From Bdellovibrionales bacterium (GTDB taxonomy: Bacteria > Bdellovibrionota > Bdellovibrionia > Bdellovibrionales > UBA1609): DNA of 40,915 nucleotides. Below, in pieces: positions 8,284 through 16,666 of this stretch. The notes beneath the pieces are model-generated. The model worked only from the letters and a program-made list of their open reading frames with translations. It was not told the DNA's origin and made no database searches. The DNA is taken from contig JAPPLY010000004.1 of NCBI GenBank assembly GCA_028819305.1, positions 1 to 40,915 of the forward strand. Reading direction: 5' to 3'. A program made the translations under genes and the position numbers. The first letter of the stretch is position 1; every line of letters begins with the position of its first letter.

Positions 8284-9132
8284 GTGGATTTTTTACATCA
8301 AGATATATCATCAAGATTAGACGAAAAGAAGATAGCTAAAACTAGAGCAAATGATCTTAGTGGAAAAGAATGGTTAAAAAATTCTGTATCTATATGGAGT
8401 GATTTATCTAAGGATAATGAAGAAAGAAAGATGAATCATCCAGCTATATTTCCTTGGAAATTAGCCTATAAAATTATAGAAACATTTACTGATCACACTA
8501 GAAAAAATATATTAGATCCCTTTTTAGGGTCAGGTTCCACTTTAATTGCTTGTCATAAACTTAATAAAAACGGTATAGGTTTTGATATTAATAAGGAGTA
8601 TATATCCCTTTCAAAAAAACGTATAAAAGATATATCTGCATCAAGTAAAAATAACCCACATATTAAATTGATAAAAAGTACGGCTCTTAATATTAGAAGA
8701 TACCTACCCGATGATACGATTGATTTATGTTTTACCAGTCCTCCTTATTGGGATATATTAAGTCAAAAAAGAACAGTGGATGGAAAGAGTAAAAAAGAAT
8801 ATTCATTTTCGAGAGAAAATATAGGGTTAGTTGCTTCTTATGAAGAATATTTATTAATAATGAAAAATATATTTCGTGAGATATTCAAAGTGATGAAACC
8901 GAACTCCTATTGTATAATAAATGTAATGGACTTGAGGAAAAAGAATGTTTTTTACCCGCTACATATGAATATTACAGATGCTTTAACATCAATAGGTTAT
9001 ATTTTAGATGATATAATTATATGGGATAGGAAACAAGATTATAACAATTTACGTCCATTGGGATATCCTTATGTTTTTAGAGTGAATAAAATTCATGAAT
9101 TTTTACTTATATTTAAAAAATGTCAGAATTAA
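8284..9132 (+). CDS. DNA methyltransferase (SPPY type, probably N4-cytosine)
   Basis: This 282-residue AdoMet-dependent DNA amino-methyltransferase starts at GTG 8284, with AGGAG ten bases upstream. Motif X-like HPAIFPWKLAYKII is at about 52-65, motif I DPFLGSGST at 78-86 (AdoMet site), motif II GFDINKEYI at 99-107, and catalytic motif IV TSPPYW at 151-156. The SPPY form is typical of N4-cytosine enzymes, though some N6-adenine enzymes have it, so the base modified is a likely call only. The X-I-IV order leaves the target-recognition part in the C-terminal half. It is the first gene of a tight cassette: its end overlaps the next gene by 13 bases. Codon use is visibly more AT-rich than in the flanking genes, which suggests horizontal transfer. 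Confidence 0.9.
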   Translation: MDFLHQDISSRLDEKKIAKTRANDLSGKEWLKNSVSIWSDLSKDNEERKMNHPAIFPWKLAYKIIETFTDHTRKNILDPFLGSGSTLIACHKLNKNGIGFDINKEYISLSKKRIKDISASSKNNPHIKLIKSTALNIRRYLPDDTIDLCFTSPPYWDILSQKRTVDGKSKKEYSFSRENIGLVASYEEYLLIMKNIFREIFKVMKPNSYCIINVMDLRKKNVFYPLHMNITDALTSIGYILDDIIIWDRKQDYNNLRPLGYPYVFRVNKIHEFLLIFKKCQN

Positions 9133-10007
9133 ACCAACCTGAGCTTGCTTACTTTCTTGGACTCTGTATTACCAGGGGCTATTTTTCTGATTCTAAAATA
9201 ATTGTAAATTTTAGCTATAAAAAGCGCTCGTTCAATTTACCTCCAAATTGTTTATCTGCTAATCTATCAAAAAAAGATCGTGAGTACACCATTGATGGAA
9301 TAAGAGTCACTGAATTATTAAAAGGATATTTACAAACGGAAATTATAACAAATCGAGATGACCAAAGATATTCTATGACTGTAGTAATCCCACAAGGAAG
9401 TATGGTATCACAAACTTTAAACAGTATTCTTGGCCCTCTGGAGTCTTTTAGTTATAAGACTACAAATATCCCTGATGTTATTTGGAACTCTTCAATTGAT
9501 ATACAAAAATATTTTATAAGAGGAGTAGCTGATTCTTGTTCTATTCCTACTTATGGAGATAGAGATCAGAATAATCAGACAAGAATTTGTATAGACATTC
9601 CATTTGAAAACTGGAATCTACCTGTAAGTATATGTAAATTACTACAAGAAAAATTAAGTATTCCGGTAGCTAATATATTATGGGGACATCCAAACCTAAG
9701 AACTCCAAGTCAACCTGAATCTCGTAGTTGGTCTAAAGAACACAGAGTTAGACTATTTTCAACAGAGTTTGCACAAATAGGTTTTGGCTTTGAGTTCAAA
9801 CAACAAATTCTAGAATATTTTATTTCCTTTGAAAATGATAAAAGAAAATCGTCAATATTTTGTTGGCCAAATAAAAAATACAATAATAGAAAACGAGAAA
9901 AACATCTTGACGAAAGTAGCGATAAAATACCTTTAAAAGCTAGAAAACATGTTTGTAACTTCCGGGAAGTGTGTTTGTCTATGGGGTGTGAACAAAAAGA
10001 GAGATGA
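9120..10007 (+). CDS. LAGLIDADG-fold-like protein lacking catalytic acids
   Basis: This 295-residue protein shows two degenerate LAGLIDADG-type helices: YFLGLCITRGYF at about 11-22 and YFIRGVADSCSIP at about 131-143. In active homing endonucleases an Asp or Glu fills the eighth motif position. Here these positions align with Arg19 and Cys140, so DNA cleavage by this protein is unlikely. The C-terminal part (about 246-292) has Cys248, His277, Cys279, Cys285 and Cys290, a possible metal site. It overlaps the methyltransferase gene by 13 bases and the nuclease gene by 4 (ATGA), so the three are probably translated together. I infer a DNA-recognition role for the neighbouring nuclease. No exact family name can be given from sequence alone. 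Confidence 0.6.
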   Translation: MSELNQPELAYFLGLCITRGYFSDSKIIVNFSYKKRSFNLPPNCLSANLSKKDREYTIDGIRVTELLKGYLQTEIITNRDDQRYSMTVVIPQGSMVSQTLNSILGPLESFSYKTTNIPDVIWNSSIDIQKYFIRGVADSCSIPTYGDRDQNNQTRICIDIPFENWNLPVSICKLLQEKLSIPVANILWGHPNLRTPSQPESRSWSKEHRVRLFSTEFAQIGFGFEFKQQILEYFISFENDKRKSSIFCWPNKKYNNRKREKHLDESSDKIPLKARKHVCNFREVCLSMGCEQKER

Positions 10008-10507
10008 AAGAATCTACATTATATTTGCCAGTTAAAAACTGGATAAATAATTATCTAAAAAGAAATTTGAAAACTCAGAAGGTTAAAACCTATATAGGAG
10101 CTGACGAATTTATTAGTAAAATTTTAATTAGGGAAAATTTGTATGATAAAATTATAAATTCTCACTATTTCAATATAAAAATTGATGTATTTTCTGTTGT
10201 TATTAAAGATGATAAAGCAGAGTTAGTTCTTATAGAGTGTAAGAGTACTCGATTAGGTTTAATTCATCTTAGTCAATTAATAGGGTATTCACGTATCATA
10301 AATCCTCTATGTTCAATTTTATTAAGTCCGGAGGAAATCACTACTGGATTAAAAAATTTCTTGAATAACCAAGGCCATAGTTTATTGAATTATGGAAATA
10401 ATAGAAAAATAGTTATTGCAAAGTGGATAGCGAGTAGAGGTGAAATAGACATTATAAATTGTTTGCCTAAAGGATATTTATCTCCTTCAAAAATGTCAAT
10501 TTGGTGA
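10004..10507 (+). CDS. Small PD-(D/E)XK nuclease, probable restriction subunit
   Basis: This 167-residue protein has the core of the PD-(D/E)XK nuclease fold: Asp61 (KIDVFSVV), then Glu78-x-Lys80 in ELVLIECKS, then Gln91 in QLIGYSRI, which fits the Gln-x3-Tyr element after the core in many such enzymes. The N-terminal ESTLYLPVKNWI resembles the leading helix of related restriction-like proteins. At 167 residues there is little room for a separate DNA-recognition domain, which fits a partner providing specificity. Its ATG overlaps the stop of the LAGLIDADG-like gene (ATGA at 10004-10007). The end overlaps a convergent small gene by 12 bases. Cleavage of DNA unprotected by the neighbouring methyltransferase is an inference from context. 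Confidence 0.75.
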   Translation: MKESTLYLPVKNWINNYLKRNLKTQKVKTYIGADEFISKILIRENLYDKIINSHYFNIKIDVFSVVIKDDKAELVLIECKSTRLGLIHLSQLIGYSRIINPLCSILLSPEEITTGLKNFLNNQGHSLLNYGNNRKIVIAKWIASRGEIDIINCLPKGYLSPSKMSIW

Positions 10508-10702
10508 TATATCTGGAGAATGCAGTAATGGTTTATGTTGCTTATTAGAAGATTTGTTTTTAAGAGCGAATTGCAAAAATTCATCAGCATTTGTAAATGT
10601 GTCAAAACATTCCGCATGAACAGGATAAGGTTTAAATTCTGGAGCTAATAAGCTATATTCTTCGGATTCGACAATATTTTTACAAACTATGCATTTTTTC
10701 AT
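10496..10702 (-). CDS. Small zinc-finger-like protein
   Basis: This 68-residue protein carries Cys4-x2-Cys7 (CIVC) and His29-x2-Cys32 (HAEC), a spacing that fits a small treble-clef or LIM-like zinc site. The rest is polar and the C-terminal tail looks disordered. The ATG at 10702 is preceded by AAGAGG nine bases upstream, which supports real translation. It runs convergently into the nuclease gene with a 12-base overlap. It could be a cargo or control gene of the restriction-like cassette, or an unrelated host gene at its edge. I do not recognise the family. Confidence 0.5.
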   Translation of the reverse strand: MKKCIVCKNIVESEEYSLLAPEFKPYPVHAECFDTFTNADEFLQFALKNKSSNKQHKPLLHSPDISPN

Positions 10703-10791
10703 TTACTTACCTCTTTATAAGGAGTTTAATACCAACAAAGAATTTGAGTGTAAAGATTTGAGTATGGAAACCGATCTATAATGCGCTGTAT

Positions 10792-10822
10792 AAAATCTCC
10801 TATAGACTGAGAGGATAGGAGA
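10792..10822 (-). terminator. Probable terminator of tolB
   Basis: TCTCCTAT (10796-10803) and ATAGGAGA (10815-10822) form a perfect eight-base stem with an 11-base loop. Read on the minus strand it is followed by TTTTA. It lies about 90 bases past the tolB stop, at the edge of the restriction-like cassette. The T run is short, so strength is uncertain. Confidence 0.5.
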
Positions 10823-10912
10823 AGCTCACCTACTATTTCCCCTTTTCATGGTTGTTGGGGTAGTATATGTCCTTAAAAGAATATGATTCATAGTGACGGA
10901 AGGGGTTTATTT

Positions 10913-12328
10913 TTACTTTAGCAAAGGCGACCACTTTGGGCTTTTGTAATTATGTATATCAGTAGTAATGCGTGTTGTACGGAAGTTCAGTAAGTTCATA
11001 ATATATAATTGATTTTGACCGGTACGGTTGCTGGTAAAAACAATATGCCGACCATCCGGCGCAAAAGAAGGAGATTCATTGTTAGCCCACTTGCCGTTTG
11101 GTTTTTGAAAACTGGTCAGCCTACGTAGGTTAGAACCATCTGGACTCATAATAAAAATGTCAAAGCGTCCATTTGAAAAACCGGAAAATACCACCTCTTT
11201 TCCATCTGGTGAGTAGTCAGGTGTGGAGTTATAGGAACCATGCCAGGTGACAGGGCGTATGTTTTTTCCGTTCATATCCATAGAGTAAATCATTATTTTA
11301 CCTCCACGATCAGAAGAAAATAAAATGTTTTTCCCTTTAGGATGAGCTACCGGTTCTACATTAATGGATCTGTTTGGCCCAAAAGTAATAGCTTTGATAG
11401 AGCCATCCTTAAGTGACATCTTGGCGATGTCCATATAACCCCTTCCTAAAAAGAGAGAGAGCAAAATATGTTTCCCTCCTGGTAGAAAGTCCGATCCTAA
11501 ATGGGCTCCCTCTTTTTTGGAAATAATCTGACGGGTCTTAGTAGAACGATCATATAAGAGAAGAGAGGCATTTCTTCTTTTTTTACTTTTTCGATATAAA
11601 AAAGAGGTGTAGGCTATGTAGCGGCCATCATTGGACCAACTGGGTGATAACACAGTGGAGTTATGATAAGAAATTTGTTTTTTATTTTTTCCGTTCCAGT
11701 TCATAATAAAGAGTTCTTTTTTACTACCAGTCATAGTTCGTACAGCTACAATTTTTGTTAGAAAGATCCCTGGCTTTTTCGTCAGTGCGGCAATAATGTC
11801 ATTACATATTTTATGAGATAATTTTTCCACCAGTTTCTGGTCGGCTATATATTTTTTTTGAAACACCTTTCGTTTTAAAGGAACATGGTAAAGATAAAGA
11901 TGGAGGTGTATTGTGTTTTCTTCAAAGGAGTATCTGCTCAGAACCAGGTAATCTGCTTTTAAAAGCTGCCAGTTTTTCCATATAAAACCGTCGGGATCTT
12001 CGGGGTAAGGTTCTAATTTTTTCTCCCCAGGTTTTTCCAGGAAAGCTTCTTGTTCAATCAGTTTAAAATAACTGGAAGAAGATAAGTTATCTTTTATGAT
12101 GGTAAAAATCGTAGCTCCTGCTTCTAAAGCAGGTTGAGAAGAGGGGCCAGATAGCACTAAGGGTTGAATAGCCATTTGGCTCTCTCTTATATAAGCTTTT
12201 CCTACATCAATGGAAACATAGGCTTTTGTAAAGACGGGGCAGACAATGACAAAAATGGTAATCCACACAGAAAAAACATTTTGCAAATATCTTGTTTTAT
12301 ATTTTAATAGGTTAAACTTTAATATCAT
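10913..12328 (-). CDS. tolB: TolB-like periplasmic beta-propeller protein
   Basis: This 471-residue exported protein belongs to the Tol-Pal system, which links the inner and outer membranes and supports envelope constriction at division. A hydrophobic segment near residues 18-36 fits a signal peptide after a basic N-terminus. The N-terminal TolB domain (about 40-160) precedes five PD40 propeller blades with SP-W/Y/F-DG motifs: SPSWSNDGRYIAYTS, GSDFLPGGKHILLS, EPVAHPKGKNILFSS, TPDYSPDGKEVVFSG and SPSFAPDGRHIVFTS. Length is typical or slightly long. It lies downstream of a TonB/TolA-like gene on the same strand, 366 bases away. No pal, tolQ or tolR gene is adjacent. Confidence 0.92.
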   Translation of the reverse strand: MILKFNLLKYKTRYLQNVFSVWITIFVIVCPVFTKAYVSIDVGKAYIRESQMAIQPLVLSGPSSQPALEAGATIFTIIKDNLSSSSYFKLIEQEAFLEKPGEKKLEPYPEDPDGFIWKNWQLLKADYLVLSRYSFEENTIHLHLYLYHVPLKRKVFQKKYIADQKLVEKLSHKICNDIIAALTKKPGIFLTKIVAVRTMTGSKKELFIMNWNGKNKKQISYHNSTVLSPSWSNDGRYIAYTSFLYRKSKKRRNASLLLYDRSTKTRQIISKKEGAHLGSDFLPGGKHILLSLFLGRGYMDIAKMSLKDGSIKAITFGPNRSINVEPVAHPKGKNILFSSDRGGKIMIYSMDMNGKNIRPVTWHGSYNSTPDYSPDGKEVVFSGFSNGRFDIFIMSPDGSNLRRLTSFQKPNGKWANNESPSFAPDGRHIVFTSNRTGQNQLYIMNLLNFRTTRITTDIHNYKSPKWSPLLK

Positions 12329-12523
12329 TATCTTTCCTTTTTATATATGCCAGTCATGTTTGAATCTTTTGTCTTTTATTCTCTCCTGAAGAAAATGGTT
12401 ATCTTCTCTTTATTGATTACCATATATTTGTTTATTTTTCCTATTTTATTTTAAGCGTAGTTTTATTATTGCCATTTATGTACTTATACCGATTGTATTT
12501 GTTTTTTGTAATCGTGAATGGTT

Positions 12524-12639
12524 TTTTCTGGAGAGAATAATATGTAAAAGTGAGTTCGGCTTTGAACACAGAGCGGCTAGAAGTCGCTCTGTGGCAAAAC
12601 GCATGTCTGAACCTTTTACATATTATTCTCTCCAGAAAA
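12524..12639. repeat. 116-bp fold-back element (27-bp perfect inverted arms)
   Basis: The arms 12524-12550 and 12613-12639 are perfect reverse complements over 27 bases (arm core GGAGAGAATAATATGTAAAA). Further inside, 12554-12557 pairs with 12609-12612, TTTG (12561-12564) pairs with CAAA (12595-12598), and CACAGAGCG (12567-12575) pairs with CGCTCTGTG (12585-12593) around a 9-base loop. The whole unit can fold into one long hairpin. It fills much of the 366-base gap between the TonB/TolA-like gene and tolB (12329-12694), in which I see no gene. It could be a MITE, a REP-like element or a structured RNA. The long T run of a simple terminator is absent. Confidence 0.85.
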
Positions 12640-12694
12640 GACTTGTAACTTTATCCATGTAAAAAACAAAAGATTCAAACGAAAGGAATGTAAA

Positions 12695-13495
12695 TTACTC
12701 AGGGAACTTGAACACAACTCCTTTTAAAAGCATTTTTTCAATCTCTTTTGTAGGGGGTTTTGGCAATGGAGAGGCTCGTTCTATCGTCTCCAGCACTCTA
12801 GCGTCAAAATCTGCATTTCCGGAGGATTTAGTAATCTCACCTCTTAGGATGTGACCCTCTTTATTGATGATAGTGAACACCTCCGTTCGGAAATTTCTAT
12901 CCGCTAATTCTTGAGGAAGGCTCCAGTACATGTTGATATGCGCTCTTAGAGATGTAAAATACTTAAGTTCTTGAAACCCCATTTCCATCCCTTCTGTTGT
13001 CGCGTTGGAAACATGAGGGGGTGTTTGTTCAGATGGTTCTAGTTCTTTTTTTATTTTTTCAATACTCTCCATAGCTTCTAATTTATCCAGAGCTTGGTGT
13101 TGCTTTTGTTCAATATTTTTTAATTCCTTTATTTTATCCATGGCTTTGCTTTGTGTTTCTTTAAGCGTTTCCGTATCTGGCTTTTTTTTAGCTTTTGGTT
13201 TTTTGACTTTTACTTTTGGGGCTGGTTTTTTCTTAATTGGTTTTTCTTTTTTTACTGCTTTTTTGGGTTGTTTTTGAGCCGATTTTTTTTTCTTTGTTGT
13301 AGGCCCTTTTTTTATGGTTCCCTTTTTTTCCAGTTCAGACGAGCTTATCGTATTTACTTGAATCGCATTTTTAATGGGAGTGTTTTTTTTTTGCAAAAAA
13401 TCAAAGGAAGGATTAAATATAATATATCCAAATAGGAATATATGTATCAAAAAAGAATAAAAAAGAAAGCGAGAAAAAAAATGACTATAATTCAT
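12695..13495 (-). CDS. TonB/TolA-family energy transducer
   Basis: This 266-residue protein has a single N-terminal membrane helix (about residues 9-28). A Lys/Pro-rich spacer (about 60-125) is typical of TonB/TolA proteins that span the periplasm. The C-terminal domain from about 175 has the TonB family pattern (YWSLPQELADRNFRTEVFTIINKEGHI... SSGNADFDARVLETIERASPLPKPP). Such proteins carry inner-membrane motor force to outer-membrane partners. The location upstream of tolB suggests a TolA role. However, tolQ and tolR are not adjacent, so TonB remains possible. The two copies of AAAKKKK-like Lys stretches make the spacer highly basic. Confidence 0.8.
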   Translation of the reverse strand: MNYSHFFSRFLFYSFLIHIFLFGYIIFNPSFDFLQKKNTPIKNAIQVNTISSSELEKKGTIKKGPTTKKKKSAQKQPKKAVKKEKPIKKKPAPKVKVKKPKAKKKPDTETLKETQSKAMDKIKELKNIEQKQHQALDKLEAMESIEKIKKELEPSEQTPPHVSNATTEGMEMGFQELKYFTSLRAHINMYWSLPQELADRNFRTEVFTIINKEGHILRGEITKSSGNADFDARVLETIERASPLPKPPTKEIEKMLLKGVVFKFPE

Positions 13496-13622
13496 TGCGC
13501 TTCCTTTTTATCATACATCAGATTTATTAAATAGTTCATAAATATTCCATCCATTTCCATACCGGTTCGGTTTCAAGCCTTTTTTTAATGGTGGATGTAA
13601 TGAAAGTAGATGATGGTAATAG

Positions 13623-14726
13623 TTACGAAAAAGGTTCATAATCCATATTTAAGTCCCTGGCGACAGGTTCATAAGTTATCTTTCCTTTATATACATTTAA
13701 ACCACGGGCTAGAGTGGGGGATTGACGAAGAGCTTTTTCCAATCCTTTATTGGCAATGTCCAGGGCGTATTGGAAAGTGACATTAGTTAAGGCATAAGTG
13801 GAAGTGCGAGCCACAATACCTGGAATATTAGGAACAGCATAATGAATCACCCCTTCATATAAAAAGGTAGGACTTTCATGGGAAGTGGGGCGAGAGGTTT
13901 CTACACAACCTCCTTGATCTACAGAAACATCCACCACTACACTGCCTTCTGACATGTTGGCAATCATTTCTTTTGTAACCAGCTTAGGTGCTTTGCTTCC
14001 CGCTAACAAAACCGCTCCAATCAGGAGGTCAGCCGTACGAACCGCCCCTTCAATATTTTCTTTGTTGGAATAAAGAGTTTGCACTCTTCCATGATAGTGG
14101 TGATTAATATACTCCAGACGGGAAGGATTCAGGTCCAGGATAGTCACTTTTGATCCCAGACCAATCGCGATAAAGGCCGCATTAACTCCTACAACACCCC
14201 CTCCGATAATAACTGTATGTCCTTGAAAAACGCCTGGCACACCTCCCAATAAAATACCCTTTCCTCCATGATCTTTTTGTAAATAAATAGCGCCGATTTG
14301 ACTTGCCAATCGGCCCGCCACCTCACTCATAGGTTTTAAAAGAGGAAGAGAGCCATTTTCTTCCTGGATGGTCTCATAGGCTACAGCCTTCACTTTTTGT
14401 TTCAACAAAGCCTGAGTTAGCTCCGGTTCTGGTGCTAAATGTAAAAAAGTATAAAGTATTTGGTCTTCTTGTAATAGGTTGTATTCTTCCGGAAGAGGTT
14501 CTTTTACTTTCACAATCATTTCCGATTGACTATAAATATGTTCCCTTTTAGGAACTATTTTTGCACCGGCTCCTTCGTAGGCTGTATCCAGTATTAAACT
14601 TCCTTTCCCCGCACCGGATTCGACTAAAACTTGATGACCGTTTTCCACTAACTGACGCACATTACTTTCTGTTAAACCAACTCGGTTTTCTGCTTGTTTG
14701 ATTTCTTTAGGTATACCTATTATCAT
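13623..14726 (-). CDS. ald: Alanine dehydrogenase
   Basis: This 367-residue enzyme reversibly deaminates L-alanine to pyruvate and ammonia with NAD+. The N-terminal MIIGIPKEIKQAENRVGLT is the family signature. Arg15 and Lys75 (substrate binding), His96 and Asp270 (catalysis) are all at the expected positions. The Rossmann NAD site GGGVVGVNAA lies at about 175-184, followed by ILDLNPSRL with the adenosine-binding Asp. Length is typical. The gene stands alone on the minus strand between the TonB/TolA-like gene and ruvB, with 225 bases of spacer on its 5' side. It could supply pyruvate or ammonia from amino acids in a peptide-rich habitat, which is an inference. Confidence 0.95.
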   Translation of the reverse strand: MIIGIPKEIKQAENRVGLTESNVRQLVENGHQVLVESGAGKGSLILDTAYEGAGAKIVPKREHIYSQSEMIVKVKEPLPEEYNLLQEDQILYTFLHLAPEPELTQALLKQKVKAVAYETIQEENGSLPLLKPMSEVAGRLASQIGAIYLQKDHGGKGILLGGVPGVFQGHTVIIGGGVVGVNAAFIAIGLGSKVTILDLNPSRLEYINHHYHGRVQTLYSNKENIEGAVRTADLLIGAVLLAGSKAPKLVTKEMIANMSEGSVVVDVSVDQGGCVETSRPTSHESPTFLYEGVIHYAVPNIPGIVARTSTYALTNVTFQYALDIANKGLEKALRQSPTLARGLNVYKGKITYEPVARDLNMDYEPFS

Positions 14727-14951
14727 AGTTTTTCCTCTTGTTTAGATTATACCGAATAAGTCAAAAATCCTCCATTTTCCCAGGGACATGTTTACAAATT
14801 TTGTTCACCCTTTGGAGGAAGCTTACATAAACAACAAACTCCAGTCCTCTCGGAACCTGCCCCACAAAACTGATTATCCCTGCAAAAGCAAGGAGCAGAG
14901 AATGGGGATCATACAAGATCAGTATAAGAATAAATATAAATATGAACTACA

Positions 14952-15962
14952 TTATGAATTTATACTTTTTTCTTTCAAATGGCTATTTGCTTTTTCTGTT
15001 AAAACGCGCCCCCGAGCGGTTTTTCTTATAAGACCTTGTTGAATTAAAAAAGGTTCATAAAAATCTTCTACAGTGTCTGTTTCTTCCCCTAGCACGGCGG
15101 AGAGAGTGTCTATCCCTACCGGTCCTCCTTGAAAATGCTCTTTCATTAAAGTAAGAATTTTTAAGTCCATAAAGTCCAAGCCGCATTCATCTACCCCTAA
15201 ATACTCCAGAGCCTGTCTAGCTTGTTCTTGATCTATGGCTCCTGTACCATGTACCTGCACAAAATCTCTTACTCTTTTTAATAACCGGTTAGCTACACGG
15301 GGCGTGCCACGGCTGCGATAGGCAATTTCTTCGGCCCCTTCTTTCGTGATAGAAATCTTAAGAAGGTGGGAGGAACGGGAGATAATTGTTCTTAAATCTT
15401 TCTTGTCGTAAAAAGAAAGCCGTTCTACTATGCCGAAGCGATCCCTAAAAGGAGATTTTAAAAGTCCGATTCTTGTTGTAGCTCCGATAAGAGTAAAAGG
15501 GGGCAGTTGAAAACGTACACTGCGTGCTCCAAAACCCTCTCCTGTAACAATATCAATATAAAAATCCTCCATGGCGCTATATAAATACTCTTCTACATCT
15601 TTTGTAAGACGATGTATTTCATCAATAAATAAAACAGTGCCTTCCTGTACTGTAGTTAAAATGGCTGCAATATCTCCTTTTCTTCGGATAGCGGGGCCGG
15701 AAGTGGATTTGATATTCACCTTTAGGGTATTGGCAATAATATGAGCTAATGTGGTTTTTCCCAGTCCAGGGGGGCCACTCAACAGACAATGATCCAGAGG
15801 CTCTTTTCTTTTTAAGCAGGCAGATACAAAAACTTTTAATTTATCTTTGACTTTATCTTGCCCTGGAAATTCCTTAAACTCAATAGGGCGAAGGTGCTGT
15901 ATAGATGAAGCTTGAGATTCCACTTCTTTGGATTTAGTTGTTTCTGATATTGTTTGGTCCAT
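14952..15962 (-). CDS. ruvB: Holliday junction branch-migration helicase RuvB
   Basis: This 336-residue AAA+ ATPase drives branch migration of Holliday junctions with RuvA. Visible features are [19 protein letters not shown] at the start, Walker [10 protein letters not shown], Walker B FIDEIHRL, sensor 1 [11 protein letters not shown], the arginine-finger region SPFRDRFGI, and the C-terminal winged helix ending in [15 protein letters not shown]. Length matches the family. It follows ruvC and ruvA on the same strand, with a 116-base gap after ruvA. Confidence 0.97.
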   Translation of the reverse strand: MDQTISETTKSKEVESQASSIQHLRPIEFKEFPGQDKVKDKLKVFVSACLKRKEPLDHCLLSGPPGLGKTTLAHIIANTLKVNIKSTSGPAIRRKGDIAAILTTVQEGTVLFIDEIHRLTKDVEEYLYSAMEDFYIDIVTGEGFGARSVRFQLPPFTLIGATTRIGLLKSPFRDRFGIVERLSFYDKKDLRTIISRSSHLLKISITKEGAEEIAYRSRGTPRVANRLLKRVRDFVQVHGTGAIDQEQARQALEYLGVDECGLDFMDLKILTLMKEHFQGGPVGIDTLSAVLGEETDTVEDFYEPFLIQQGLIRKTARGRVLTEKANSHLKEKSINS

Positions 15963-16078
15963 TTTGATAAATTCCTATTTCAATAGTTCATTATGTAGTT
16001 ATATTAAAAGCTTGATCTTCTTAAATAGGTTATTTCTGAAAATCTACCTTCTTTATACCCAGGAAAATACAAAGTATT

Positions 16079-16666
16079 TTATTTATACCCATTCCCCGGT
16101 TGGAGATAAGATAAGGCTTGTTTTAGCTCCTCTTCCATATTATCCTTCCATTTTATCTGATCCAAAACAGAGCGAATTTCCCCTGAACGAAACCCTAAGT
16201 TCAATAGAGCTGTAGTTAAAGATTTTCGTGTATTTAGTTGTTTTTCATTTTGTTCTAACCATCCCTCTTTAAGTTGACCTTTTAAAGATAAAATAATTTG
16301 TTGAGCGCTTTTTTTACCGACGCGAGGTAAGCGTGTTAAACTATTAATATCCTCTTCTTCGATCATTTTCAGTAGCTCTTGTAGAGATGGCGCAGAGGAA
16401 ATAAGGGCCAAAGCCATCTTAGGGCCTATTCCATTAATGCCGATAAAGGCCAGAAAAAGTTTTTTTTCCATTATAGAGGAAAAGCCAAATAATTTGATGG
16501 CATCTTCCCTGACCTGAGTGTGTATCCATAATTCCGCCCTTTCAGATATAAAAATATCTTTTAGTGTTTTAGAGGAAGAATAAACTTCGTAACCCACCCC
16601 ATTCACATCCAGAATAGCTGTGTCTTCGTTTATTTCTTTAACTGTTCCTTTTAAAAAAGCAATCAT
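16079..16666 (-). CDS. ruvA: Holliday junction DNA helicase subunit RuvA
   Basis: This 195-residue subunit binds four-way junctions and loads RuvB. The N-terminal OB domain has MIAFLKGTVKEINEDTAILDVNGVGYEV in typical form. Tandem helix-hairpin-helix motifs follow (FIGINGIGPKMALALISS and LTRLPRVGKKSAQQIILSLKGQL). The C-terminal domain III that contacts RuvB is at about 150-195. The gene begins 29 bases inside the end of ruvC, so the two are likely translationally coupled. Confidence 0.95.
   Translation of the reverse strand: MIAFLKGTVKEINEDTAILDVNGVGYEVYSSSKTLKDIFISERAELWIHTQVREDAIKLFGFSSIMEKKLFLAFIGINGIGPKMALALISSAPSLQELLKMIEEEDINSLTRLPRVGKKSAQQIILSLKGQLKEGWLEQNEKQLNTRKSLTTALLNLGFRSGEIRSVLDQIKWKDNMEEELKQALSYLQPGNGYK

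Noticed and set aside
13151-13435. Phe/Trp-rich plus-strand frame
   Set aside because: It is the antisense of the Lys/Pro-rich spacer of the TonB/TolA-like gene.
13610-13636. AGTTACGAAAAAGG at the end of ald resembling the repeat start
   Set aside because: Only 13 bases match and the sequence encodes the normal ald C-terminus, so probably coincidence.
14788-15042. 84-residue plus-strand frame before and over the ruvB end
   Set aside because: It overlaps ruvB and reads no known domain. The spacer 14727-14951 may hold a decayed palindrome (CCCTGCAAAAGCAAGG) but no gene.
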